Assembly (NCBI GenBank): GCA_942159475.1
Contig: OW804097.1
Span: 36,282,298-36,346,297 of the forward strand
Direction of reading: 5' to 3'
Source of the DNA: Sthenelais limicola
Taxonomy: Eukaryota; Annelida; Polychaeta; Phyllodocida; Sigalionidae
Length of the DNA stretch: 64,000 bases
In this document: one piece after another, positions 22,620 through 33,251 of the stretch
Layout: each line of letters opens with the position of its first letter
How positions within the stretch are numbered: position 1 is the stretch's first letter
Position numbers and translations under genes: made by a program
The notes under the pieces: generated by a model
Told to the model about the DNA's origin: nothing
What the model saw: the letters and a program-made list of their open reading frames with translations, nothing else
Database searches by the model: none

Positions 22620-22801
22620 ATAGATACTTTATCATGTTGAATTATCTTGTGTTTGAAGAGAATAATAGATAAAGGAATAACGTTGCTCGCTGTGGGAAGA
22701 ACGCCGAAATACGATGCTGTGATTGTTGTGTACTGCTTTAAAAAAGTAATAAAAAATAAAATAAAAAAATGTTGCTGTGTGCTGTTCAAGCAGAATCTAA
22801 T

Positions 22802-23035
22802 GGGTCAGATCGTTAGAAAATGTACAATCGGCAGATCTACACATTTAGTAAATTCTGCTAAATTAGACTGGAAAATGGTGAATATTAAGTATATTTGTGC
22901 ATATTTGATATTGCCTTGTTTCAAAGAATATGTTTGGTTATGTTGAACTGTAATTTGAACCTAATCTTTCTCATAAATGCGGGTTATTTGAGATGATTTG
23001 TGTAGGAATATTGTATATTTTCTGATGATTTCACC
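22802..23035 (+). mobile_element. MITE-A copy, last before a 17-kb gap
   Basis: Left TIR GGGTCAGATCGTTAG, right end CTGATGATTTCACC. Confidence 0.9.
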
Positions 23036-23354
23036 TGGTGATATATATTAAGAGGAAAACTATTGTATTATAGGAAGAAGGTTGATAAAATATCTGCCCC
23101 AAGAGACAAATGTGTGTGTCAAGGGTTTGACAATGACTTTTGCTACTTGCTCCTGTGTTTGTTGGTATTTTTCATTGTATGGCGTTCATAATAAATACTT
23201 CTGAAACCCAATGACTCAGTTTTAGTACTGTTATGTGGGTCACTGGTATATTATTATCATTCATAATAATATCCATATGATATACAGGAAGAGCGATTTC
23301 TACGAAAAGAGGTAGAAATCCATACCCAGTGAACACTGTTGCAGTTTTTTCTTT

Positions 23355-23500
23355 AATAAATTGCGCGAAAATCGGCCGCGATTTTTGCGCGCCAGAACAG
23401 CGTCAGATGTTACTCCATGGAGCGCGAAATTGCACCGCGCGTGACGCGGTGCAGTGACGCGCGTTATGCGCGGTCATTATTGCAGGTTATTTCGCGGTGG
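23355..23500. other. CpG-dense island
   Basis: About 145 bases packed with GCGCG (AATTGCGCGAAAATCGGCCG, GCACCGCGCGTGACGCGGTG, GTGACGCGCGTTATGCGCGG) in otherwise AT-rich DNA. No gene or complete TIR pair was found. Confidence 0.5.
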
Positions 23501-25480
23501 TAGGGTCCTGTTCAAGGGGGGACGGGGATGGTGTTACTATGGTTCATAATTTTAGGGGGGCGGCGGGGTGAAAATATTGGTTTTAATTGTGGTTTATATC
23601 CGATATTATATTGCATTTATATGTACTGTACTGTACCATGCTATATGAAAAAAGATGCATTATTATCGGCGAAATTGAAGCAAGAGAAGACAAGACAATG
23701 GTTACATTATATACAGTTTACTCATTTATTATTCAATTCACACTCCAGTCACATATAATATATATAATACTTTCATCTGCATTTTACATATATGTAAAAT
23801 TCCCTCTGCTATACAGATCGTCCATGGAGTCCATTTAATAAAAATAGTAAAATACACACACAACAATGCTCATAATGACTGGAATAAAAGAGAATTCCTC
23901 TAAATCAATATATACAGTGGCACACACAAGGTATTTCACTGCACTCCTTATATATTACTGACATCTAAATGGCGTTGGCCATGTCCATAGGAACCATCGT
24001 CCAACCTGAGTGAATAGCAATCAATATGCAATGTATTTATGTCTTTGCGTCATATAAACAATTAAACTTAGAGAAGTACTCTTAACCTAATTAAACATTA
24101 ATAAAGCTAAAGGTTATTCCCTCTGCTCAGCTGATCATACAGGGAGACCATTAATAAAAATAGTAAAAATACACCCAACCATAACTGTTATACAGCTAAA
24201 TACAATAGTAAAAATCCAACAAGTATTTTATTTTAATTATTTTGAATTAATACAGCCCCTTTCGGATTGCCTTTAATCTCACCTCACATACTTCCTACTG
24301 TAGATATATTTAGTTCAATACCTTCCCTGTCAATGTTCCAAAGGTCATTACTGAGTGTCTTAATTGAAAGGAGTTATATGAATTTTCGTAAGACTTGTTT
24401 ATGATTAAATTTGCACTGACTACAATTGACTGAAGAGAAGGGCAGACAACAATATGGTGATATTCACTGCATTCAAGTACAATAAAATTATCTCACCGAA
24501 AGATGGATTATTATTACTCATCAAGTATAGATTACAATAGTGTACTAGCAACTGTTAAGAAAATCATTAGAAATATTATTCCTAGCATTTTCAAATTCAT
24601 CTAGATATCCTCTTAGGAATGCATAATACCATTTGTATGTTTATACAATCAGAATTGACACAAATATGGCATAATCAAAAATGTGTTATACATAAAAAAT
24701 GTAATTATATTTATGGAATCTATCCCATACAGGTATAGGATATATATAAGTTACAACACCTCTGCGGTGGAAAGACGGAGCATGGTTATCTGATACATAT
24801 ATTTAGATTATTCCGGGTCATGCCATTTAACATATATATGACCCATTCTCACAAAATGCGATCATCCCCCCTCTTTTACACTTAATGCTGAGAGTGGTTA
24901 CTATTGTGTCATATGTTATCACAATTTCCGCCAAGGGGGCCATTTTGGATTTCACTGGCGATGTCAACCAATACCAACGCCAAAAAATGGTGCGGAATTT
25001 TGATAAAAATGACAATTTTGAATTGGTAGAAGCCTAAATTACATCCTAAACATACCCTAGTGTGATGTTACTGCCTTCGAAATGTCTAATCTAAGCAAAA
25101 AACAGAATTTGATGATTGAAGTAAATCTCAAGATGCTATCTCTAGTTATTAGAACTATGTTAATGTATCTCTAGAATAGTCACATATCACTATTGGGCAG
25201 TTAACAATATGCTTCATTATTTGGAATATAAACATTTTCCAACAAAATGGCCACTAAAATAGATGTTCTTTCATAGATGCTCTTAAATAGATGTCTTCCA
25301 ACTCATACGCAATACTATGCTACTCTTGCTATATTACCTTCAACCAGGTTTTGTTGTCAGAATGGGAGAAATCACATTGCGTTGCACTATATAATTTTAT
25401 ATAATCATATTTTGTTCACAGTTCCATTTACATTTTGCACCAATAGTATAGATTGAAAAGGACAACCCTGATCATCCTTA
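23501..25480. other. Intergenic stretch, nothing firm recognised
   Basis: AT-rich DNA without MITE-A. A loose repeat of TCCATTTAATAAAAATAGTA and ACCATTAATAAAAATAGTAA (near 23830 and 24150) suggests an old local duplication of ~300 bases. No coding signal. Confidence 0.45.
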
Positions 25481-25684
25481 TTACAGTGAAACATTCTTTC
25501 CAGGGGCAGGGTCACGATCATAGTCTACTGCAAACTGTTGCTGATTCTTGAATTCCTGGCTTGCTTGTGTACACTTGACCTTGATAGTTTGACTTGGATC
25601 CAGCAGCCTGCAGGTCGTTGCAAATAGCAATGAGAATCACTGAATCAGTGTCCTTTTCATTTGGCCTGGTGCTCTTGACTGCCT
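25481..25684 (-). pseudogene. Candidate coding exon or exon remnant, minus strand
   Basis: On the minus strand two acceptor-like sites occur: catattacag|AGGC (exon from 25684) and gacctgcag|GCTG (exon from 25607). From the first, an open frame reads KSTRPNEKDTDSVILIAICN and stops at 25518-25520. From the second, another frame reads DPSQTIKVKCTQASQEFK and FAVDYDRDPAPGKNVSL and ends in TAA at 25481-25483. Both have coding-like codon choice. Either the second is a true terminal exon, or the two halves are one exon broken by a frameshift. No upstream exons and no family were recognised. Confidence 0.25.
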
Positions 25685-28307
25685 CTGTAATATGACGAAA
25701 CAGGAAAAATGTTAATCAAATGGAATATTTTCTTCACTAACTGTTACATATATATAATGGTATAACCATATGTAACAAATATTTTTTATATTAATTTGAT
25801 ATCATTCCACTTGTCACTAATATTATATCATATAATTGATATATTACATATCTTACATGGTTAGTTCATTTGCAAATGTAAGGAATTATATATGTGGTTT
25901 CAGTGGTTGAAATAAGGGGGAAAATATAGGGCTGTCTTTGGCTAGCCTGGCTTGTATTAGCAAACCTGGTGCCGTTAAACGTGCGTCAGTCAGGAATCTG
26001 CTCGGGGAAGACCGTACGCAACAGGGCACTGATGGGCCAAGGGCTAGTGGATGGCCGACGACGGGCAAATTAGGGGGTGCAATCCCGGTGAAAAGCTCAG
26101 TCAGTAATGCACTTCAGTCAGAGCCTTACCAGGCTAAGCTTGGGCCTCACAAGTGTTCGAAATTTGGCACTATGAAGGTACAATAGCTATTGATATCACC
26201 ACCAATGGCAAAATCTATATTAGATATTGTATTTTCAGAGAATTTTAACAAAATAATCGAAATTATTGAATTGACTGATTTCAGTCACCAGACTGAGAAA
26301 TGGCATCCCTGTCAAGTTACATCTACCCCTGTATGCCTCTACCCCTGTACGCTTCTACCCCCAGTTACCTCTACCCCTGTATGCCTCTAAGACGTATCTA
26401 TACCCTGTGGGACCTATATGACAACAAGAAGATCTCCACCGCAGGACATCTTGGACGTGAGTGAGTGAGTGAGATTGGTTGCTTTATGCCGGGAGAGCTG
26501 AGTGGGAGGCACTTTATGATCATACCCAGGAATTGAGATAGAGTACAAGGGTGAGAGAGACAGAGAAAAGGGACAGAAAGGCACTTTCCACCACAGGACC
26601 ACCTTCTCAGACATGTGAGCGAGGAGTAGAATTTGGAGGGTGCAACAAATTTGGATGGGGAGGAGGTTGTAAGACGCCATATAATATATGCCTACCTTCT
26701 AATTCAATGGTTCAGTTATATAGCCAGTCTTCATCGGGGAAAGCATGTTACATTTGTCCATCAAGTCTTGTATTTATTCTGAAATATAAATGATACACAT
26801 CAATCCTACATACAGAATTAATTATATATTGTATTATGACAATTTACCATATTGATAACTGTAATGTAACACATGTGATTTTAAGCCTTACAGCAATCAT
26901 TAGTCATGATAAAAATTAAGAACTTTATAAGGACACTCCAGGGGCAAGTTTGTGTCGATGATTAGGCATAGATACTTATATTTGTCTACTGATTTCAGGA
27001 TATTGTTTCTCAGTTTTATACTTGAATACCAAATTTGTTTCAATAATGCCTAACTCAAACACATCGGAATGGACATTGTCTAAAATAATATATCCTAAAA
27101 ACAATCCTAAATTCTAAAAACTCTTGCGTTTATCATACATGCCCATAAATGGCCCAAACCATCTTTATGTAATTATGATTACAACTTTGGCGGGAGAAGG
27201 AGAGAGGGAGGTCACAGACCTGCCAAGCTGTGGGGATTGAAATGCAGGAGATCATCTTTGTTAGTGTCCCAACCCAGCAATAGGGTGGTTTTGGGGCATG
27301 TCCCCCAGTACATTTTATTCTAAATATATGCTATTTTAAGGTATTCTGGTGGATTTTTAGCACATCAGGACAATGCCTTAACAATAAAAAGTTACGCAAG
27401 ATCTTTGAATTTTAATGATTTATTCTTTCTTTCAAAATGCACATGATTCATGAATATAGCCTACCTTATAGTAAAACAGAGTGTATAATGAGGGAGAAAG
27501 TGGGGAGGGAAGAGGGAGAGGGGGAGGGGAGAGGGGGGACGATAGATGGTGGGACGGAGACATTTTTGCAATAAATATAATAGGATCAGAAATTGGAATA
27601 GAAATAGAAATAAACAGGGGACAACATAGCCTGCATTGCACCTCTATCCCCTGCTTGCGGTGCTAGGTGACAAATAATGTGTCTAGGGACAACATGAATA
27701 ATACAAAAAAATGGCTGCATCTATAAGATGGTAATAAATGCTTAAAGTGACACTTGCCACTGAGCTCTCGATTTTGGGAAAGTTTGCCTGAATTTCAACA
27801 ATGTTATAGATTAGTATATTTGTAATGAATACCCGGGAGCATTAATGTATCAGATATATATTTAGAGTATTTAAGGGTTTAACACTCCAATTTAGTAGGG
27901 TGCCACAGGCACCCAGACACTCAACCGTTACAGCCAAGTATGTCGTTGGGGAAGTCCCAACCGCTCTTATCATAATTGGTTAAGTGATACCACCTGGATG
28001 GGACAGGGTATATATGTCAGTATATACCTCCTGCCTCGCTCCTACTTCAGATCCCTTCTCCATACACTGGGGCAGCACCCTATGGTCTAGCTAGTTCTCT
28101 CTCTCCGATTTGAATTCCCCAATGGAATCTCTGCCCCATTCTTCATCAACAAATATCAGTTAATCTAAGGAATATATAGCGTTGGTATTCCACACAAATG
28201 TTCTTACTTGTGCAGGTTATCAAAAACTACAAACACATTTCCAAATGACATATAGTCAAATAGTGTCCTCAGCCACTTTAAAAATAGAAATACATTTATT
28301 TGGCCTC
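25685..28307. other. Intergenic stretch with purine-rich tract and GC-richer block
   Basis: 25920-26170 is GC-richer and not coding. 26328-26392 has repeated CTACCCCTGTAYGCYTCTA words. 26455 has GTGAGTGAGTGAGATTGGTT, resembling known invertebrate SINE starts. 27481-27545 is a strong purine tract. No supported gene. Confidence 0.45.
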
Positions 28308-28671
28308 AGTCTCCGATTTGATGAATTAAAATTCACCATAATGCTGACATTCTTGATTTGATTGATGTATAATAGGCCTATATCTTTCTAGCTGAAATAG
28401 TTTTATTTTCACAGACCTTGAACGGCGAGTATTATTAACAAATATTCCGTCGCATAACATGACTACTGTATGTTGTAACTTTAAAAAAAAAAAAAATGCA
28501 TTTATTGAAGCCATAGTCGTCCGATTTGATTAATTCAAAGTTCACTGTAATGCTGACATCCTTGCGGTTCTATTGGTGTATCACATAACCTTCTAGTGTA
28601 AAGGGTTCTCTCTCTATGAACGTTACGCGGCAAGTATTATTAATATAATTTATAAAAACAAAACATGACGG
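28308..28671. repeat. Tandem duplication, two ~160-bp diverged units
   Basis: Units at about 28308-28462 and 28505-28671 share CCGATTTGAT, CTGACATYCTTG, TCTAG and GCRAGTATTATTAA in order. The second abuts the candidate gene on the minus strand. Confidence 0.65.
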
Positions 28672-28686
28672 TCGACGAACGAATAT

Positions 28687-29280
28687 TTATTGTTCAACGG
28701 TGGAGACTACTCCCATCCCGCCCTCCTCCACTATAGCGGAAGCAGAATAATAATTATAATTTCTTAAGTATGATACAGTATTATTTAAACAACAGTGTCT
28801 TAAAACACACATCCTGCCATCCCAAGTGTAAAATGAGTCTAGTGCTACCTCTAATGGCGATCGGACATGCTTCTTGTGAAATTTGCTTACATTATCGTCC
28901 ACATCGGTGAAACTAATAACAAGATCAAATCTAGCCAAATCCTTGGGCGTAAATGAACAAAGTTTGATCTGAAAGCTGTACTTCATGTTAGAACTAAATC
29001 TAGTATACTAGGAAGTTTTGGGGTGATTATTTTCCATCATGGGTGACCATTCCCGAGTGGGGATCATGCTTCCACCACGCTCCCATCGTGTTAGTGGCCT
29101 ACCATACGCCGCCATATTGATTATTGGATTGCATAATATCGTGGAGCTATAAACGAAAAGCTAGCTTTAATACACATCAATGTTTTTTACAAATGAGTTG
29201 TAATCGCTCTCCTGTTATTGTAGGTGTATAAGAATGACTTACCTGGGTGAGAAAGTCCAACTTAAATCTCCGTCGATCAT
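28687..29280 (-). CDS. Candidate two-exon small protein (116 aa), unrecognised
   Basis: On the minus strand an ATG at 29280 opens 12 codons plus two bases, ending at a near-ideal donor (CACCCAG|gtaagt, exon end 29243). A 243-base intron follows. The acceptor ...tatactag at 29000-29001 continues the same frame from 28999 to a TAA at 28687-28689. The joined product has 116 residues and includes KLCSFTPKDLARFDLVISF and FTDVDDNVSKFHKKHV. The stop codon lies inside a CAATAAA, so a poly(A) signal overlaps it. I do not recognise a family. The 99 residues from the internal ATG at 28986 are an alternative. The polypyrimidine tract is weak. The donor and the frame agreement are the main support. Confidence 0.35.
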
Positions 29281-30120
29281 GCCTAATAAGAGCGCTGCCC
29301 ACTGAAATAACAACATTTTCCCACGATGGGTTTGCAATAATGATACGCTAGGCGGCGCTGCCGTATGATTACCGTCATAGCCCTATGCTTGGCCTCCCTC
29401 AATCCAAAAGACGTCAAATCCCCCTCAAATAAGGGACGTAATTAAGTTCAACCGGTGTCACTCTTAACATTTGACTTTGTATTGAAGGTCCCTATCTCTT
29501 CTTTTGTTGTGGGGAAGCCATGTGACGTTGTCTACAATTAGGCCTAATTAGGCCTAAATGCCTTGAGATTTGTATTCAATGTTTCGAATGTGTCATTATT
29601 AGTCCTATTATTAGGCCTATTATTATCATACAACTTTTATTCACAATACATATACATGGAAAAGGACAAATCGAGCCTTCAACACTGTTGCTCTTCCAGG
29701 TGGCCCATAGGTTTAGAATGGTAGGCTAAATGTTCCTACAAATGTAAATGTTCCTACAAAAATGTGAAATCACAATAGGCCTATTGTTGAATTATTCATA
29801 GGCCTAGAGAAGTGAAATAATATAAATAAGTCATGGTATTTCAAAAGAATTGTCCTCCTAGGATTTGTTTTCCCGTCTTGTCTTGTCGTTGATATATAGG
29901 CCTATTGAGTCTACTGACGTTTTTATATTAAGATCCTATATAACTGGTAATTCAAGCCAGTAAAATACGGTAGGCCTACTAAAGATTTTACTCCTGTGAT
30001 CAGTTCAGTAAAATATAATAACGATTCTACCACAGATATATATTTTCCGTTCTTATTGATGCAATCAAGTTGTATGAAAACAGAATATTAAAGGTAATTT
30101 TCATTGGAAGACCTGAGTAA
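29281..30120. other. Intergenic stretch rich in TAGGCCTA words
   Basis: AGGCCTA occurs repeatedly (for example 29539-29560, 29603-29625, 29775-29805, 29898). No gene or TIR element was recognised. Confidence 0.45.
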
Positions 30121-30360
30121 TCAGAAATTCCAGTGAAATGAGTAAAAGTCGCAAAATTACTATTTTTCAAACTGTTTTTCCCACAAGATCTCTTTATTGA
30201 AATCTTCCGATTTTTAGAGGGTTTAAGGACTTATAGTCATGTATCCATGTAACAAATCTCAGGACATTACATAAGATATATCCCTGCGTTTTGAAGGGCT
30301 TTGTATGGAGTAAATTTAGTTACTTTCCTTGTAATTACCCATCCAGAAACATTGCAAATT
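30121..30360 (+). mobile_element. MITE-B, 3'-truncated diverged copy
   Basis: It matches the family from GAAATGAGTAAAAGTCGCAA through AATTACCCATCCAGAAACAT. The distal inverted half is lacking. Confidence 0.65.
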
Positions 30361-30509
30361 TATCATAGAATTGGGAACATTTGATATCTTTTCTATACCA
30401 CCAAATATCATTCCCACATTTTAATTGTATATACACCAAAGGTGACACTGGGTTCTGGCTTCATTTTCTAAGTGCTACACCTGTACATGTGTCTATACAG
30501 TCTACCAAT

Positions 30510-30750
30510 TCTGATGTGAACTCAGCGCAATAAAATAGCGCTAGTTTGGCGCGCGTTTTGTCTCCCTGTTGTTTGCATGTTATATCGCAGAGCGCCGCTA
30601 TATATAGCGGCCACACGTGTCCTGAGCGAGTAGCAAGGCAAGGTGTGACAGCGCTGAGAGAGCGAATGTCGCGGTCAGAGTGTCACGCCGCACTGAAAGC
30701 GCTGTTTTGGCCTAACATATCGCACTATGTGTGTCCATTGGGTATAAGGT
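30510..30750. other. CpG-dense island
   Basis: Dense CpG (GGCGCGCGTTTTG, GAGCGCCGCTATATATAGCG, AATGTCGCGGTCAGAG) in AT-rich DNA, around a CGCTATATATAGCG palindrome. It could be a promoter or a decayed element. No adjoining gene was found. Confidence 0.4.
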
Positions 30751-30959
30751 AAAGGGGGGTTTCTTTGTCTCACATGTTCTCGGAATTTGTTGCTTTACAA
30801 ACCATCTTATTCATCTGTAGAGTTCTGTCCACCCTATCTGGAGGTTTATATGTGATCTGTGAAGGGGTGAATATGTGATTTTGAAGCCTTTTTTAAATTG
30901 CGATCTCTACACTCTTATTTATAGCCTGGGAAAGCCCCTGTGGCTGTGAGATATATACT

Positions 30960-31045
30960 ACATCATTTCCCACAACTAGGGGGAGCATGAGGAAGAGGGG
31001 AGGGAGAGTGGGGGGAATCGGAGATAGGGTTGGGAGAGAACAAGT
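30960..31045. repeat. Purine-rich tract
   Basis: A run of GA/GGGA words (GAGGAAGAGGGGAGGGAGAG) on the plus strand. Confidence 0.7.
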
Positions 31046-31296
31046 TATAAGTTTATTAAGTTAATCAATCATAAATTTTAATGAACTATTTTTCTGTTTA
31101 ACTTTATAATCAGTTTAAGTTAATGTATATATTGTGCGTTTCCAAAGGAAACAAATTCTACGGTCAACTATTTGTGCGCAATAGCAAGTCATAATTAGCA
31201 GTTTAGTTTTTGCTCGACTGAAAATGCTTAATATTTAATTAAAAGTGCTTATATTTAATTATATGTGTAAATTTTGTGATAATAATATTGGACAAG

Positions 31297-31694
31297 TTAA
31301 GGTTTGAAGTTTAAAGGTTAATCATATTTTCGTTTAATGGACTAAAAAAGCCTTCAGCAAAGCTGAAGCAAAAAGTTAAGGATTGGAGGATGTCCATCGA
31401 ATACCTTTTAATCATATACCTCATACTGTAGTGACCCGTTTATAAGCCGGGACCTGTTTATAAGCCTATCTCAAATACAGACCGGGGGTGTAGGGATCAT
31501 GAAAAAATAAAATCCACTGAAATTTAATTATCGATTAAAAGCCTATCTCAATTGCAAGCCAGGGCAAGAGGTGGGTCTAAACAAATACAAGGTAAGGTTT
31601 GAAGTTTAAAGGTTAATCATATTTTCGTTTAATGGACTAAAGCCTTCAGTAAAACTGAAGCAAAAAGTAAGGCGTTGGCGGATGTCTATTGAAT
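31297..31694. repeat. Pair of ~100-bp direct repeats flanking ~190 bp
   Basis: Both copies (about 31297-31402 and 31591-31694) contain AAGGTTTGAAGTTTAAAGGT, TTTTCGTTTAATGGACTAAA and GATGTCYATYGAAT. Each has an internal CCTTCAG...CTGAAG hairpin. Confidence 0.8.
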
Positions 31695-31930
31695 GAGAGA
31701 GAAAGGGATGGAGTGATGGATGGATTTATGACAGGGGTGGTCAAGGGGTGGTGAGCTGTAAATCGCAGCAGCCAATAGAAGACCATCAGGAGGAGAGCCG
31801 CCCTCCATCGCCGCCCTAGTGGCATCACCCCTATGGCATGGGGGCATGTGTCCCTCTAGCGGGCAAAGTCTGAAAGGCTTATCAGATCTTGGAGTATGTA
31901 TTACTCCAAGATCAGATAGAGAGGACAGGA

Positions 31931-32137
31931 CGGGCATGGGGTGGGAGGCGCATGGGAGGGGAGTAGAGGGGTGACCAATAGTGGCTCAGATTGACCATTA
32001 GGGGAGTGGTTGAGAAGAAGGGCCAGGGGGCAGGATGTTTGATCGACAGGTGGAAGCATAGACAGTTGCCGCCTGTGGTGCATTACCACCGTACTGGGCA
32101 TGGGGTGGGAGGCGCATGGGAGGGGAGTAGAGGGGTG
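31931..32137. repeat. Exact ~42-bp direct repeat, 165 bp apart
   Basis: GGGCATGGGGTGGGAGGCGC and the following GAGGGGAGTAGAGGGGTG occur at 31932-31973 and 32096-32137. Near-identity over about 42 bases implies a recent local duplication. A small hairpin (TGGAGTA...TACTCCA) lies just upstream at 31885-31913. Confidence 0.85.
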
Positions 32138-32440
32138 CCCCTTGCCGTACACACAGTTGCATCCTTGCACTGGCCTTCAGGGATTTACTGCAGAGGTGGT
32201 AGAAGGTTGTCAATCAAGCAGTCTTTGCATAAGTGCCAAGTTAGTAGTGTTGGTGTGAATTACATATCAGAGATGGGCATCCAGATATCCTCCCAGATAA
32301 GTGTCCACACTCCTCACACCAATCCTCAATCAACACCTCAAAATGTATCACATGAACTTGCTACTCAGGATGATTGACAGAATGGTACTCAATTCACTAA
32401 CATTCACGAATTTTTAATTCCGTAGAATGTAAAAACAGGT

Positions 32441-32712
32441 ATGAAAGACAGAAGAGGGGGAGGAAAAAGAGGGAGAGGGGGAAGGGAGAGGGTGGGAGTG
32501 AGAGAGGGAGGAAGGGAGAGGGAAGGAGAGAATGGGAGAAGCAGGGGGACAGGGTGGCAACAATCGGATAGAGTGAGGGACAAGAGGATAGAGCTAGAAT
32601 ATAGGGGGAGAGAGAATAGGGCAAGGGAGTGGAGAAGGCAGGGACAGAGAGGGGATAGGCAAGGGGAGAAAAGGAGGAGAGGCAATGAGAGAGAAGGGGA
32701 GAGACAGTGAGA
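32441..32712. repeat. Long polypurine (GGGAGA-type) tract
   Basis: About 270 bases almost entirely A and G on the plus strand. It ends about 75 bases from the 3' end of the LINE. The frames that read through it are low-complexity and not genes. Confidence 0.85.
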
Positions 32713-32785
32713 GGAAGAGGATGACCGTCTAGAGGACGGGTACTTTGCTAGTGTATTTAAAAATGAGATGAGGTAAGATCATATT

Positions 32786-33251
32786 TTTTTTTTTTTTTAA
32801 ATTTTATTGGTCAAAGTTTCATATCATGATAGTTCTCATTTGCCAATTGAAAAACAATATTCCTTAAATCTCTACTATAATATTACATCTCGATCATCTC
32901 AGTTACCTTACATTATCATTATACTTTAATTTGTTTAATCTGTTATTTTCTACTCATTACATTCTACGATCATCAATTACAATTTAATATATCTCGCCGA
33001 GTCGTTTCAAACAAAACAATTCTGCTTAATACAATTATTACATAATTACCGGTACAAGTTTTTGTAATTTTTTTTGTGGCCTGTTAAAACATATATATGC
33101 AAGTTCGCGGATAAAATACAATAGTAACCGCACCTTTATAGTTATAAACTATATCCATTCTAGTCACTCCGCTTCTCGACCTTTTTGGTCTCAATACATT
33201 TCTGGTCAGTGTTAAGTAGTTAGGTTCGGCAAGTACATATATCTCAGGCTT
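32786..33251 (-). other. LINE 3' UTR and poly(A) tail
   Basis: This AT-rich, non-coding stretch follows ORF2 and ends in an A run (T run at 32787-32800 on the plus strand). The abrupt change to purine-rich satellite DNA at lower coordinates marks the insertion boundary. Confidence 0.7.

Noticed and set aside
26450..26540. GTGAGTGAGTGAGATTGGTT as a tRNA-derived SINE
   Set aside because: The start resembles known invertebrate SINEs, but the rest does not follow them and no second copy is in the window.
32397..32710. Several open frames on both strands through the purine tract
   Set aside because: Low-complexity translation of a GGGAGA satellite.
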